The position numbers were made by a program, and so were the translations under genes. This document shows positions 22,301-37,300 of a stretch of DNA of 64,000 nucleotides, piece after piece. The notes below the pieces were generated by a model. That model made no database searches and was not told the DNA's origin. It was given only the letters and a program-made list of their open reading frames with translations. The DNA comes from Pristionchus mayeri (lineage: Eukaryota > Nematoda > Chromadorea > Rhabditida > Neodiplogasteridae): the NCBI GenBank assembly GCA_036245805.1, contig BTRK01000005.1, positions 26,083,469-26,147,468 of the forward strand, read 5' to 3'. Each line of letters opens with the position of its first letter. Position 1 is the stretch's first letter.

Positions 22301-25300
22301 GCCACGCAAATGAGCTTTTTTTCTGAGTTGACTTGCTGTGCATAACTCACCGCGCGCAAATAGCGAGAGACAATGAAGAATGAAGAGACCATTCTCTCTC
22401 AGACAGCTCTCCTCCGCGCGCGCCTTCAGGAATGACCAGTTTAACGCATTATTTACTGTTGAAAAATAACTTCAAATCAACTCAAACATTTCAAGGGGCA
22501 AAACGCACCCTGGATACAGCACTTTTAGCAACGGCAAATACCTTATTCGAAAGAGCTCGACGAGAACTATCACATATCCAAAAAGCTAGAGAATCTTTTC
22601 CTACACTTTTGACTTAAGGTGCCTTAACCATAACTCGGTTCAAACTCATCTTCATGACTTCTAGTTTTTATAGATCGATAGAGCTCAAAAAATTATGCGT
22701 CAGTAGCGAGATATATTCGGTCAAAGTTAAGGACTCAAGTAGACTGCCCAGTGCAGTGACCTTAAGAATGAACTGAGAGCAACGACACTTTGGGGGATCG
22801 AAAGACATGCAAAGAGATGACCGAAAACGGTGTTAACTCATTTCACGATTTCGGCTCCATTCCCACGCATAGCTCGATTCTCTCGTGACTGGCGTGATAT
22901 CTCGCTAGCAATCTTTATTTAAATATCCAATTCAATTATTCGAACCGAAAAATGGAAACAAAAATAGTGAGAATGCATCGAAAACCGCTCTCTCGAAATC
23001 TCGCCCGAGCACACCACAAGTTTCCGAAATGTTTTATCCCAAAATGGAAGTTCCGAGTTGTCCTTTTCCGAAATGTTTTTTTTGAGATATCACCGAGGGA
23101 GAGTAAGGAATGGAGAGAGGGGGGGGGAGGGAGGAATGCCCATCGCAGGCCGTCCTCGTAACGATGAAGAATGCAGGAGTGAAGCCAGATGAGAATGTGT
23201 GGAAGGAAGTGATGAATTGCGCAGCCAGAGTGAGAAAAGATGAGAAGGGAGGGAATAATGAAGAGTTTGAGATTGGATCATACAAGGAGAGAATAGATGC
23301 AGTGAGGAAGACAATGGGAGAGATGAGAGCATGCGGAGAGGAAGGATCATTGAGGTGAGAGAAGGGGAAGAAGGGGGAGGGAGGAGGAGGAGAGGAGAGA
23401 GGGGAGAAGGAAGTAGGTGACGGTGAGAGAAGAGAGAAGGAATTATGAGGATAGGGAAGTGAGGGGGAAGGAAAGCAAAAGGTATGAGGAAGAATTGCAG
23501 GGTGTTTAATACACTGCTGAATGCATTAGATGAAGAGAATAATGAACGGACGGGCGCAGAGAAGGAGAAGAATGAGAAGATTATAGTGAGTGTCAGGGGG
23601 GGGGGGGTATGACAAAATCGCAAACGACAAAACCGCAAATCGTCACAGCACACTCAGAAGACGTCCTAGGAACCTGGGAGTGTCGCACACCAATCAATAT
23701 TACAGTACATTATCAAATACCAAACCAGTTCCCTGGGTCAGATTGAGTTCCTTGGGTCAAACATTTTTCTAAAAATCCGAAATCGATCGCAAAAGGACCC
23801 TACAGTTGTCAGGAATACTGTCTGTTACGGTAGAATCATTTCGAAATCGGGTGGGAAATTTTAGAAAAATATATGACCCAAGGAACCAAATCTGACCCAA
23901 GGAACTGGTTACGGTATTTGATAGTGTACTGTAATATTGATTGGTGTACGACACTCCCAGGTTCCTAGGACGTCTTCTAATTGTGCTGTGACGATTTGCG
24001 GTTTTGTCGTTTGCGATTTTGTAATACCCCCGTCAGGGGAGAGGGGGAATGAGGTGGAGTGATTCCAGAGCACCGCTCTCTCTGCCCTCACTGAGATCCT
24101 CGAGGAACTGGAGAATAGGGAGGCAATCCAGGTATCTTTCCCATTGAGGATGAGGAAAGCAGAAGGGGCTTCTCCATGCTTTTTCATCCATTCTTATAGA
24201 TGAGTAAAATATAAATGATTGTTGGAAAAATAAGAGTGTAAAATAAACTATGTGAGTGAGTGAACTAGTAACCTTCGTTCTCTATGCGATTCGCGGGGTT
24301 GTGTATTAACACGGGTTTCCTTTAAAAGTTTAGGAAAAACGGCTCGTTTGGCTGCTAGAAAATATTTTGTACCTCCGATTTTGAATTTAGTTTGTTAATG
24401 CATACCATTGGAGGTCACAAGAAGGTTAATCCAGTCAGTTTGGTGAAATCTACACATTATCGATTTTTGTGATCTACAAGTGGAAATTGACGTAAATTAG
24501 TCAATTTTCATCCTACAGCGAACTTTTTTTTTCTCATTTTGTTAGTCTTCGAGAGATCTACAACTTCATCAACGTAGGACCAACGGCCAAATCACGTCTT
24601 CATAGCGAAAATTGCGAAAAAATGATTTTCGTAATGAGAATACCGATTTTTGGAGTCGTATACCAAAAACACCATCACTTTTATTTCACCGGCGTATTCT
24701 CTGAACAAAAATAGGTGATGTTTATGTTGAACACTTTTCATATTTCAGGCTTCTCAATATCGATTTAGTAAGAGAGCTCATCTCTTGTTCTGGAATTGGC
24801 CGAATTTTGGAACAATCAGTTTTTTGGTCGTACCTTGGTTCAAACTAATGCAATCGAGCTTTTAAAATCAGAAATCTGTAGCTCTCGAAAAGGCGCAAAA
24901 TTTTGTCTCAGTGGACTTAAGCGATGGAATTTGTCGTTTTCTCGTTATTCAAGGAATACTGTCCAAAACACCAACAAACCGTAATTTTCACTGTTCAGAT
25001 CGAACGATCGACACTCTTTGAAGTAGGCATACACATTTTAGACGTTTTTAGACTTCCCTTAAATACAGTGTTCACTATCAGTAGACACAATCTTGACCAT
25101 TCAACATTATGCGGGATAACTCTATCCTGCATTTCAATGTTCAGGAAAAAATAAATACGATAATGTGATAATCATGTTGACTACTTCAAAGAGTGTCAAT
25201 CGTTCGATCTGAACAGTGAAAATTACCGTTTGTTGGCGTTTTGGACAGTATTCCTTAAATAACGAGAAAACGACAAATTCCATCGCTTAAGTCCACTGAG

Positions 25301-28300
25301 AAAAACTTTTGCGCTTTTTTCGAGAGCTACAGATTTCTGTTTTTAAAAGCTTGATTGCATTAGTTTGAACCAAGATACGACCAAAAAACGGATTGTTCCA
25401 AAATTCGACCAAGTCCAGAACAAGAGATGAGCTCTCTTACTAAATCGATATTGAGAAGCCAGAAATAAGAAAAGTGTTCAACATAAACATCACCTATTTT
25501 TGCTCAGAGAATACGCCGGTGAAATAAAAGTGATGGTGTTTTTGGTATACGACTCCAAAAATCGGTATTCTCATTACGAAAATCATTTTTTCTCAATTTT
25601 CGCAATGAAGACGTGATTTGGCCGTTGGTCCTATGTTGATGAAGTTGTAGATCTCTCGAAGACGAACAAAATGAGAAAAAAAAGTTCGCTGTAGGATGAA
25701 AATTGACTAATTTACGTCAATTTCCACTTGTAGATCACAAAAATCGATAATGTGTAGATTTCACCAAACTGACTGGATTAACCTTCTTCTGACCTTTAAC
25801 CATGTCCATGAACCAAGTGTAATCAAAATCGGAGGTACAAAATATTTCTAGTAGCCAGCATTCCTACACTTTTACAGGAAACCCGTGTTAAGGGTTGGAT
25901 GCTACTGCAAGTCTGCTTAAAGCTAAGTACCAAACACACCCACGGAAAAGTCCTCCAATATTATTTTAGAATATGATAGACTGGGGTTATACTGGAATAA
26001 TTACTAACAATATATATCCAATATTAGAATCAGGGGAGAGGTGCAAAGTATCATGTTGAGCATGCTAATGTTTGTCTGTCGGCCACATTTTTTCTCCAAA
26101 TCGCTCTAATTCGGCTCAAAATCATCCTAGAAGGCTAAGACCGACGGTATCCCCATGGTGAGCGCTTTCAGCATACCACGCGCCATGGTGCATTTTACCA
26201 AATCGCAGAAAACTCAAACGCACCCTGCCCACTAGGGATGGCCAAATGGATACGGATTATCCATTTCGAAGCGACACATAGCGCACGATCAAACGGATAA
26301 TCCGAACTATCTGTTTTACTATCCAGATAATCCGTTCTGTCCGGATAATCCAAACTTCGTTTAGTGCATCGCGCGAGAGTCGAGGCGGTTTCGAGTGAAG
26401 GGATAGTGGATCATCAAAAACGCCGCGACGCGCGTGTATTTGCTAATGGATAATCCACTATCCGAACCGTATTGCCATCCCTACTGCGCACCACCCATCA
26501 CACCCCTAACCTGCTCTCATCCCCCAGCGTGAGCAAAAGTTGTAGATGGGGCGTAGCGAGCGAAGCCCCGTCGGTTTTTTTCGGATCGCCAGAGGCCTCA
26601 CGAGTCTTACAACGTTCTCATAAGTGGGCACCATTGAAGCCAGCTGTGAAACACCCCCGGTTTTCGGATTAGACACCCCCGGTTTTCGATTTCCCCCCCT
26701 CCAACCTTCAATGTATTGGAGGCCATGGTGAAAATCGATAAAAGGTCATTGGTAGGTCCAAACTAAGTACCATAAACAATCAATAGTACATTATCAATTG
26801 ATACCGTATATGGCTACCGTAACCCTCAATTATCGCAAACTAACTTTTTTTAAAATAAAAAGTCAAATTACCATAACCAATAGATAGTACAGTACCCCCT
26901 GATACCGTATATGGCTACCGTAACCCCGAATATCGTGAACCGACTTTATCTTAAAAAAGTCCTGATACCGTGCTCAATCGATTCTACATTACCCAAGTGA
27001 CTACCGTAACCCGGTTCCTTGGGTCAAACATTTTTCTAAAAATCCAAAATCGATCCTAAAATTATTTCAAAGTATCCTATCGTATTTCTAATAACTGTGG
27101 AGTCATGTTACCATTCACTTAAGATTTTTAGAAACCAAACTGCATTTCATGTGGAAAATATCCTAATTTTATCTCAAACTTTTTCAGAATTTTTCTCGAG
27201 CTGTCTCTCTTCAACTGTTGGGACTACACATCTAATATTTAGCGTCCTGGTTGTCAAATATTTTAGATAAATTTTGCTAAAATTTGGGGCCGAGCGGCCC
27301 TATTTGTTTGAAGTTGCATCAATTTATAAAGTGGGTCAATACTTTTAGGACTCCCTGTACAATCCACCTTCGGGTGAATTTTCACAAATAGCAATTCAAT
27401 AAAAGGAGTGAGATTACATGTCTTAGTATTCCAAATAATCAGCTCAACAAAAGTCCCGGGATCAACAGCCAAAATTTGTGCTCTATTTTTCTTATAGCTT
27501 GCTGATTACGATGAACTGGATTCTGTGTAAGCTTTAAATTTGGATTCCATGCACACAATCAGTCTGAAATCCTTTTATACTTCAGAATATGGCAGACTTG
27601 AAAAAGAGGAGCACCCGACCGAAATAGTGAAAGATTCGCGAGACTCAGGCGTGACGAAAGCACTCTCGGGGCCTCGTCAACTTTCTCTCCCTTCCCGCGG
27701 TATTTCAGCTACAGGATGCTCTAGGCTAAATGCTTTCTATCCTTTAGAGATCCTCGGCGCGTTATTGTTGCGGTATCCGGAAAGTGGGATGGGGCGAAGT
27801 GCCTCTGACATTTAAGGTTGACGTTGACGCTTAGCGTGACAGTTTCCTGCTATATTTAATAGTTGTGCATTCTTAGACAATGATAACGAAAGAACAAAGT
27901 GGGTGGGATTAGGGTTTCCAGTGGGCGCCCTTTGCTGCGCGTGAACTCTCATTCCTGTATAATTCCCACTCACTTAGATAGTCACTCTTGAATGTTTTCT
28001 TCGTTGGGCATATCTCACATGCACAAATATTTTTTTAACTGCATTAGCATCATACTACTTATGCATGTCGGTTTAAGATTATTTTACAATAATGCGGCGA
28101 TAATGTTCTGTTCGTAATGAAATATTTTTCTGTGGGATATCTGTTATTTTTCTTACTTAAATGAAACAAGATTGAAAACACGGCATTTTACACGGTCGTG
28201 TTGAATATCGGCCGACTCCGCCCACACAATAGACGAAATTACTTACAGTAATTATCGCTGCGAGACGCTTGATGCTTAGCTACGGTATTTTTCATCGTGT

Positions 28301-31300
28301 CACACGCATTATTTTTTTGTTGAGAGGCTGATTCACGCGTTCTTTGTCCTTCGTTCTTTGCTAGTTGCGCTTGCACAGTTGCGTTTATATTTTTAAACGT
28401 ATTAAACATAAATAGAACCTATATTAGGCAATGTTTATCTTTCATAATAATTGAACGTTTGAATTTCCGGCCACAGTGCATCCGGAATCCGGGTTTTATC
28501 AGTGCACACACTGACAAAAACCCGGCTTCCGGTCCGGCGCACTCGTAGTGGAGTGAGACCCGGAAAAATTGCCCACAATGAAACGTCGTGTGAAAATGCA
28601 ATTTTTTGTTGCTTGCAGCGTCACTTGGGTGGATGAGGTATCATTCGAAGGTGTATGAGTTGCTTCTTCCAGATTCTCTCTCCCAATGACTCCGACTTCT
28701 TCTGCACAGCTATGAATCTCGCGAGGAAAGCTGGTCTGTCAACTTATTCTATTATTTCATGCTGTAGATATAGGAGGAGTAGAATAGTATAAATATTATG
28801 TTAACGCATATCGGATCTAACGAGGGTCACGGCATTTCACGGAGTCGCGCACAAAGTACGCCAACTCCGCCCACCGCGAAATACAGAAAGTGTCTTTATA
28901 ATATCGTTGCAAGACCAAAGACAGGTACCAGAACGACCGACCCGGTGCCATGGAGCCCAGAATGAAGTTGTGTTTTTTCTACTTTCCGGATCGAAGTTAC
29001 TTCCCTAGAGCACTTTAAATCCATGATCATCCCAACTTTGCCTTTTGCTCCCATCCCCGCGGTCAGCTCGATTCTCTCGTGAGAGGCGTGATATTCAATG
29101 TCAGTATCTCAACCTGCGAGTAGGCATACACATATTAATTTATCTATTTAAACAGCAATGAATAACAATATTTATGAAGACGCCTTTCCGAACGTCTCCC
29201 TGCGCTCCATTACGTGATGAGGCCTGTAGAGATTACGTTCGACGCCTGATGATATGTTCCATGTAACAACAAACTGCGAGAAGTCATTCGATAGTTGTCG
29301 AAGGATATCAAGATTCTACAAACTACCGTATACTATCTAAAATAAGAACGAGATTTTGGAACAACGATAGGAGTAATTCGCTCATATCATATCATTCCAT
29401 CACGTCCAAACTCTCCTCCGCATAGTTCGATCGATAATCCAACGATCAGTTCACCTATTTCATTTTCTGTGAATTGCATTTCTTTTCGTGCTGATTAAGT
29501 GCTCATACAAAAGCTAAGGAAATGGAAATTTTGTATAGGAGATTTACATGACTTTCTGATAACTGTCCATTACTATTCTAGTTAAACACAAACAATAGGC
29601 GCTTGTAGGACATTAAAATTTGGTTGAAGCGAAAGGAACGGGTGGACGTTTTATATCTAGAAAATTTTGGCGGGATTCGGCGCCTTCCAATCTTTCATAG
29701 AATTAAAGCTCATTGGGCAAGCATAGTTGTATCGTAAAAATTGAATGAAAACCTCGCGAAACCAAAATCGAAAAACTAGATTTAAGAGGCCGATATACAA
29801 CCTGTTTTTGGAAGAACTCTTGCGAACGCAATACAGATTGAGCCAGTAAGTGGTAAGCTGAGATTGTAGAATAACAATCACACTACAATTACAAATAAGA
29901 AATATCAGAAAAACTTGCTCAAAATACGAAAAAATAAATTCGCGAGTAGCCATGTTTTATCAGTTCACGATTGCTATTTTGTGTGGAACCTTGGTGTACG
30001 GTAGGAGGGTTTTTCCCGAACGACAGAATCTGGGCCGGTGCCTGCGGTCTCTAACTTTACCTTTCGTTCTTTGCTAGTTGCGTTTATACTAAACGTATTA
30101 AAAATAACATATGAGGGGAATCGCGAGAGAATCGACCACGCCGCGGCGGTAGGAATCAAGTTTGTCCTATCTTGAAACAAATTTGGTGACAAGTACTTCA
30201 AGTGATACTCTTTCAAACTGCGTCGTCAGAATTTTGATATCGATCGTCATCGTTGAGATTCAGAAGGACAAAGATGGTACTCTCACTTTTTGACAGTCAA
30301 ATCGCGCTCACCTAAATGATCATAAATCCCTTCAAAATAAAGATAGAAGGCTGTTCTTTGTTTCAAATGAAATCTACCATCATGCTCTACAACTTTACTG
30401 TTGACGTCATCATTCCTGGTTTTCATCTTGGTGCGGGGCGGTCGGGTGGACCAAAATTGACGTAAATTTGGAAATCGGAAAAACGTTTTGGGTTATCATG
30501 CTTAAGTTGTAGTCCATACATGGATGTAACTTCCTGTCAAAAATTAGGGAAATCTGAGTATAGATAAAAAAAATGGGCTCACTTTTGTGCGGCGACCCCA
30601 AAATGAGTTCTGGACAAGAGTACTTCCGTATATTCAATTGCCCTCATTTGGGCTCAAAATCGTTCAAAAGCTTCCAAAACTACATTATAGGTTGATTCCC
30701 CTATGGTTTCACACTTCCATTGGACAAAAATGACCATCGGACCGAAAATTTGAAAATCGATATTTTGACCCCCATCAACTCGTGGGATGGGTCCACTTGA
30801 ACTAAAAGGCTTTCAAATAATGTAAATACATCCCTCGAAGTTGCTCAAAGAAAATGGGCTCCTGGAATTGCGATATTTGTATTGATTTATCCGAGGAAAG
30901 GTGCGAAAGTACAGCCCAGGCCAAAATAGGCCTAGAGACCCGAACTATGGCTAGAAAGGTAGAGCACGATGAGCTAAACATTTCATCTTTTGAAAGTGAG
31001 TCTATCTTTACGTTGAAGTTTGCTACAGAGCCTAGAAGTTGGTCAACTTTTCCTACTTCCGGAAGTAGGAAAGTGCCGGCACTTTCCTACTTCGGTACTA
31101 GGCTCCGACCCCTCCGCCCCTCCCTCATCATAAGATTGCTTGGGTCTTGCTTCACCCACTTATGTACGGGGTTTACTTGATTAGTGATCTGCTTAGACTA
31201 CTAAGGCTTATGTTTGTCTGCTTAAAACGCATTATCTGTAAGAGTGCAGGTGGGGTGGCACAACTTCGGCAAAATGATCGCCCGGGGCTCAAACTTTCAG

Positions 31301-34300
31301 AATATGATCCCTAGGGGCAATTAATCTTCCCACCGGAAGTATGAGCCGAAATTTCAATTTTGATCTACAAAAATCGATAATTTCAAACTTGCGAATTGGA
31401 CCTCGTGTTATACATCATTCGAAAGAGCGTGAAAAATTATATATGAATCTACGTTTTCACATAATTTGGTCAAGAAGGTCGCGAAAAAAAATGTAAAAGT
31501 ATGAACAATTTCGCCATTTTTACCCAGACATGGTGTCAGCTACCCATCTTAAATGCCCAACTTCATCCCAGATTTGACATATATTTTGTGAAAATCATCG
31601 TAGAATCCGAAAATGTTGTGAAACCGGCAAATATTCGGTGCCCAAGGATAGAAAAGATAGTCCGTATGGAGCGTACTCCATCCAAAATTTCGTTTCAAAT
31701 TAACTTTTTCTTAGTTTTTAAGCAGTATTTGCACGTTTTCGTCGAAATATTGTTATTACCAACATGTTGGAACATAATGCGACACATCCCACCTCTTTAT
31801 GATTTGAATAAACAATTTCGATTTTCAGACACGAAAATTTTGAGTTTTTGAAAATTTTTGAAATCTTCGATTTAATAGTCTAGAATGAGTTTCGAGGGCA
31901 TTTTTAATTATTTTAGAGTGTATTAAGCGTAACGTGAGCATAAACACAAAACTTTTTGAATTTTGTATTTTCAATGCTGTTCAGATAGGGGTAATTTTGA
32001 GAAACTTCAATAATTGTAAAAAAAATCCGATTTTTACATTAGAATGAAGTGATACAGGCTCAAATATCAATTATAAGTCAAAATTTCAAAGATTTCAAAA
32101 ATTTTCAAAAACTCAAAATTTGTGTGTCTGAAAATCGAAATTGTTTATTCAAATCATAAAGAGGTGGGATGTGTCGCATTATGTTCCAACATGTTGGTAA
32201 TGACAATATTTCGACGAAAACGTGCAAATACTGCTTAAAAACTAAGAAAAAGTTAATTTGAAACGAAATTTTGGATGGAGTACGCTCCATTCTTTTCTGT
32301 TCTTGGGCACCGAATATTTGCCGGTTTCACAACATTTTCGGATTCTACGATGAATTTCACAAAATATCTGTCAAATCTAGGATGAAGTTGGGCATTTAAG
32401 ATGGGTAGCTGACACCATGTTTGGGTAAAAGGGCGAAATTGTTCATACTTTTACATTTTTTGCGCGAGCTTCTAGACCAAATTGTGTGTAAACGGAGATT
32501 CTTATATAACTTTTCGCGCTCTTTCGAATGATGTATAACACGAGGTCCAATTCGCAAGTTTGAAATTATCGATTTTGGTAGATCAACATTGAAATTTCGG
32601 CTCCTACTTCCGGTGGAAAGATTAACTGCCCCTAGGGATCATATTCTGAAAGTTTGAGCCCCGGGCGATCATTTTACCGGAGTTGTGCCACTACTCTGGT
32701 AAAAGTTTCCCAGTGGGATCCCAGTGAAATCCCAGTGGGGACCCCGCATGTATCTCACTGGGAAATCCACTGGGATCCCACTGGAAAACGCGCTCCCACT
32801 AGGATACCACAGCGATCCCACTGGGAAATCCACTGTGATCCAACTGGGAAAAATCCCACTGGGATCCCACTGGGAGATTCCACTGTGATCCCACTGGGAA
32901 AAATCTCACTGGGATCCCAGTGGGAAATTCCACTGTCATCCCACTGGGATAGCGACTTGAACAGACTTTCCCAGTGGGATCACAGTGGTATCCCAGTGGG
33001 ATCCCAGTGGATTTCCCAGTGAGATACATGCGGGGTCCCCACTGGGATTTCACTGGGATCCCACTGGGAAACTTTTACCAGAGTATCAGCCGCTTTCACT
33101 GCGTTCTTATGGAGAACCCGTTTTAAGGTTGTGGGGGGGGGGGGGGGGGGAGCCTAGTACGCATAGATGCAACTTGCGAGTGCGGTGGAAAATAGAGTTT
33201 CCCCTTTCAGGTGGCGCCAATGCGTTTGAAAGTCAATTACCTCTCACAAGGAAAGGCGCGAGGGTAAGGTGGAGTTTTTGGATGAGACATAGCGGGATCG
33301 AAAGAGGATCATCTTCTAAGAATGTCTACGTTTTACATATCTGCTGAGGGTCTCTGTGGATTTCTGGGTGGTGGTGGATTTTCGGGGCAAATACTTTTTT
33401 ACACCTTTCCCACTATGAGCACAAACTTTTGCAGAGGTCCTCAGCAGATATGGAAAACGTAGAGAATTTCTTAGAATTTGATCCTCTTTCGATCCCGCTA
33501 TGTCTTATCCATAAACTCCACCTTACCCTCGCAGCCTTTCCTTGTCGGACAAAGAAATTTATATTGCCTGATTGGCTTGAAAAGGAAAAGGGAAATTGTC
33601 TTCCACGTACGTGGGCAGGAAACAAACCAAGATTTTTTAGAAGTTGTTCAATTTCCCTAGTACTTAGGCTCAACGTAGCCCAACTCACCATGATTCTAAA
33701 AATTATATGCCTTTGATCCTAATCTAATGCCCTCATGAGAAAATCAAATGCCAATCTTTGGGAAAAATTTTCAAATTTTTAGAAGTTGTTCAAATCTTCA
33801 AGAATTGTGACTCAAAGTAGGCTAGGGAATGGTCATTCTAAAAATCGTATGCCTTTGGTTCTGATCAAATGCCCCGATGAGAGAATCGAATGCCCTAAAA
33901 TTTAGGGGTGACCGCGCCCACCACTAGTCTTCCAGGAGCCATTCATATGAGAGTATAGCTAAGTTTCTGCTAGTCTGAGCTATTAGGCGTCAACATACAA
34001 AAGATAGATAGATCTATCTCTATCCATAGATCAGATCAAGCTCTTAACTATCAAAAAAGAGCGAAGCTCTTTGACCAAAATTAAATGAGTTATGTCACTT
34101 CCCCTTCAAAATTTGAGGGGAGAGGCGGGTAATGCCAGGGGGCCAGGGGGAGGGGCACATTTCCGGCATCACACGATATTCTGCGCGGAGCGATTGAATT
34201 AATTCTATGCACGGCCCGGAGCATTGACTCAGGTTTTCAACGCAGGATGCGCGCCACTTTTGCAAAGAGGCATGGCTACGCACTCCTCGTTTTGCATACT

Positions 34301-37300
34301 GAAAATTGTCCGAGCTGCAAAATGCTTCGCTGAGAAACAATTTCGAAAATATTGCAGTAACGTCAGGCTTCATATATTACGGTAACGTGGCGATCGGTCT
34401 AATTCTGGATGCAATTTTTTAGTGAGATCGCAAGCCGAATTAAATCGTTGTGCGCGTAATCTTGATCTGCCATTTGTCTTTGATTCTCCACCGCACTATT
34501 GCTTGCAGTTATGTTCTCACAGTAAGCAAGGACTTGTGATAGAGTGGGTTTGAGTTATAGAAGTTTATCCTAGTTCGTTTCCACCCAATGGAATCTTGCA
34601 TCTCAGCAGACTGCAAATTTGGGAAGGATTACATTAGTTATTGAGGGGTCCAGTCATAATTGTGATGGCTTTTGTTCGTAGAAGTGCAGAGCATTGTGTG
34701 GGAAGTTTGGGGCAACAGTCCATCATCAGTCAAGCAATAATCGAATTAAAATATAACTATTCGGAATGGACGATAGACAATGGATAGAAGAGCACAGGGC
34801 TGTTGCCATAGCTGTGCAAGGAACCGGCCTTCCCGGAAGGGGAGGCCTTCCGGGAAGGCCTCCCCCCCTACCATGTATAAGGGGGTCATGGTGAAATCGA
34901 TAAAAGGTCATTGGTAGGTCAAGACTAAGTACCATAACCAATCGATAGTACAGTACCCTCAGATACCGTATATCACTGCCGTAACCACGAATATCGCGAA
35001 CTGACTTTATTTTTTTTTAAATCCTGAAACCGTGTCCAATCGATTCTACAGTACCCAAGTAACTACCGTAACCCGGTTCCTTGGGTCAAACATATTTCTA
35101 AAAAACCAAAAATCATCTTAAAATTATTTCAAAGTCCTATCGTATTTCTGATAACTGTGGAGTCATTTTATGATTCATTTCAGATTTTTAGAAAAATGTT
35201 TGACCCAAGGAACTGAATCTGGCCCATGGAACTGGGTCACGGTAGTGTCTTGGGTACTATTAAATCGACTGGGCACGGTACCAGATATTTTTAAAAAATA
35301 AAGTTAGTTCGCGATATTCGGGGTTACGGTAGTGATATATACGGTATCTGGGGGGTACTGTACTATCGATTGGTTATGGTACTTTGATAGCCATATACGG
35401 TATACACCATGTCCCTCCATACATGGTAGGGGGGGGGAGGCCTTCCCGGAACCCCCCCCCCCCCCCCCCCCGAGCGGTTACACAGTTATGGCTGTTGCCC
35501 TAAACGCCGCGCTCAATAAACTCTGTTGTGCTTAACTCTTGTCTACTCTTTGGCCTCACGATAGCATTAGACTGCAAAATGTTATTTTGGTTTTGGGTTT
35601 GCCCTAAAAGGTATGAGTAGAGTAATATGTAATGCGTCTTTCCTCTGTTGAGGTAATCTTCCACTCGCTCTTCGAATTTTCTCTCTCTATGAAAGCAAGA
35701 AGAACGAAGTGAAGTTGGTGGCGCTGAGGAATCAGGAAACGTAAGGCGACCCATCCATTTTTCCGTTAACGACATATTCAGGTTCTACAATCGCTTCCTT
35801 CTTCTCAGTTTGTCGCAAGTGGAATCTGTGGATGAGTTGTACATAGTGAGCCCCCCACGTCTGCAGCAGATTGCTGCACATTGGGAAGGATTGAATTAGT
35901 TATTACTAATTCTTTCTTTCTCTCTCAGACGTACACTGACCTCGTTCCTCGTCTCCTGGGAGTCTCTAGAAGTCTGATTTCGGGAGTGTTCGCTCGCCTG
36001 GAGGTAGTGCCCCTTGGTCCTCCTTCGATTGACCTCTCGTGACAGGCAACTCCACATTGGGGACTGCTGCATCGAGTGATCTCCGACTGCATTTCTTCCC
36101 GTCTCTTGACTGATACATACACTTCGAATACACTCCGAGCTGCGCTCATTAACACCCCTCTTCAGGTTTCACACTTTTTCACCTTTATGATAAACATAAA
36201 CATGGAATTAGCATATGAGACTGTGCGCGATAGATTCAACAAATCGCCAGTGTGGCACAGCTCAAAAAATGAAATTGCTGCAAACTTGCTCCTGGGGACA
36301 GTTTTTGATTCTGAACAACATAGCGTCGACAGTTTTTCGAAATTCCGCCTCTGGGTTCCGGTATGGCACCGGTTTTGTTGGTACCAAAATTGGGGTTTTT
36401 CTCAGTGAAAGCTTCAAAATATAGCTAGATTCACAAACATGGAGACGTAGGGTAGTTTTTCATGAGAAATTCGCCTATGTAATTCATTTATGATGAAACT
36501 CAAAAGTACGGGTCAAAAATTGACTTTTTGAACCAAATGAGTGCGAGGGTCGTCACATGAATCATTCGATTCGCCCTGAAATTCTGATAATTTCATGTGT
36601 TGGAAGTTTTTCTAAACAAGGGGTCCAAAGACGTTGTTCTCGCTTTTATGACCGACACCGCGCTTTGGAGCCTGCGCAGACAGCGCACGCACGCAATGGC
36701 AATCGGATTGTGTGTTACGCCTGATAACCCGCAGGTCGCGGGTTCGATTCCCCTCAAGAGTCATCCTTTTGCCACATTTTACCCATCATTCTATGGACCT
36801 TATAAATTTGAACATTTTGGCAAGTATTGGTTGATACTGTTTGCATTTCTTCTAGGCTTTGTGTTGCCTCAGATATTCTTGGGCACACATGTTGCTTTGT
36901 ACTACCGATGTTTCTCTGTTCCATTCTCTAATTGGTGAAATGCCAGAGACAGGAGGAGAGAAGAGGAAATGCGAGAGATAAATGTCATGAATGGGATGAG
37001 ACGGTTGAGCGAGACTCGCCATATTCCAACCTTCCTCTTTCTCTCGTTCGCACCTCTCTGATTTTCTCGCTATAGATTTAAGAACATTTCGCATATTTAG
37101 ATGGGGACTATCCCCTTGCTAGTTCTACTATTTGTACATCTTTTTCGTGTTAAAAATTTTCGTGATATTTACGCTCGATGACAACAAATGCAGATCTGTA
37201 AAGGAGAGAATAAAAGTGAGAAGAATAGCAAAACAGCGAAATCCTAGCTGATATTGCTGATGACATTACAAGTGATTAAAGTTACCGGACGAGGACGAAA

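Noticed and set aside
27263..27472. Minus ORF of 69 codons that looked transposase-like
   Set aside because: No catalytic motif or terminal repeats; only a vague resemblance, and it abuts a probable mS39 exon at 27498.
28652..28672. A roughly 22-nt intron in mS39
   Set aside because: The donor at 28638 (GAG|gtatca) gives a 35-nt intron and a better match (VTWVDEILSPND).
32694..33083. CRISPR-like array of short repeats
   Set aside because: Units are palindromic, contiguous and in both orientations, with no unique spacers or cas genes, in a spliced eukaryotic genome.
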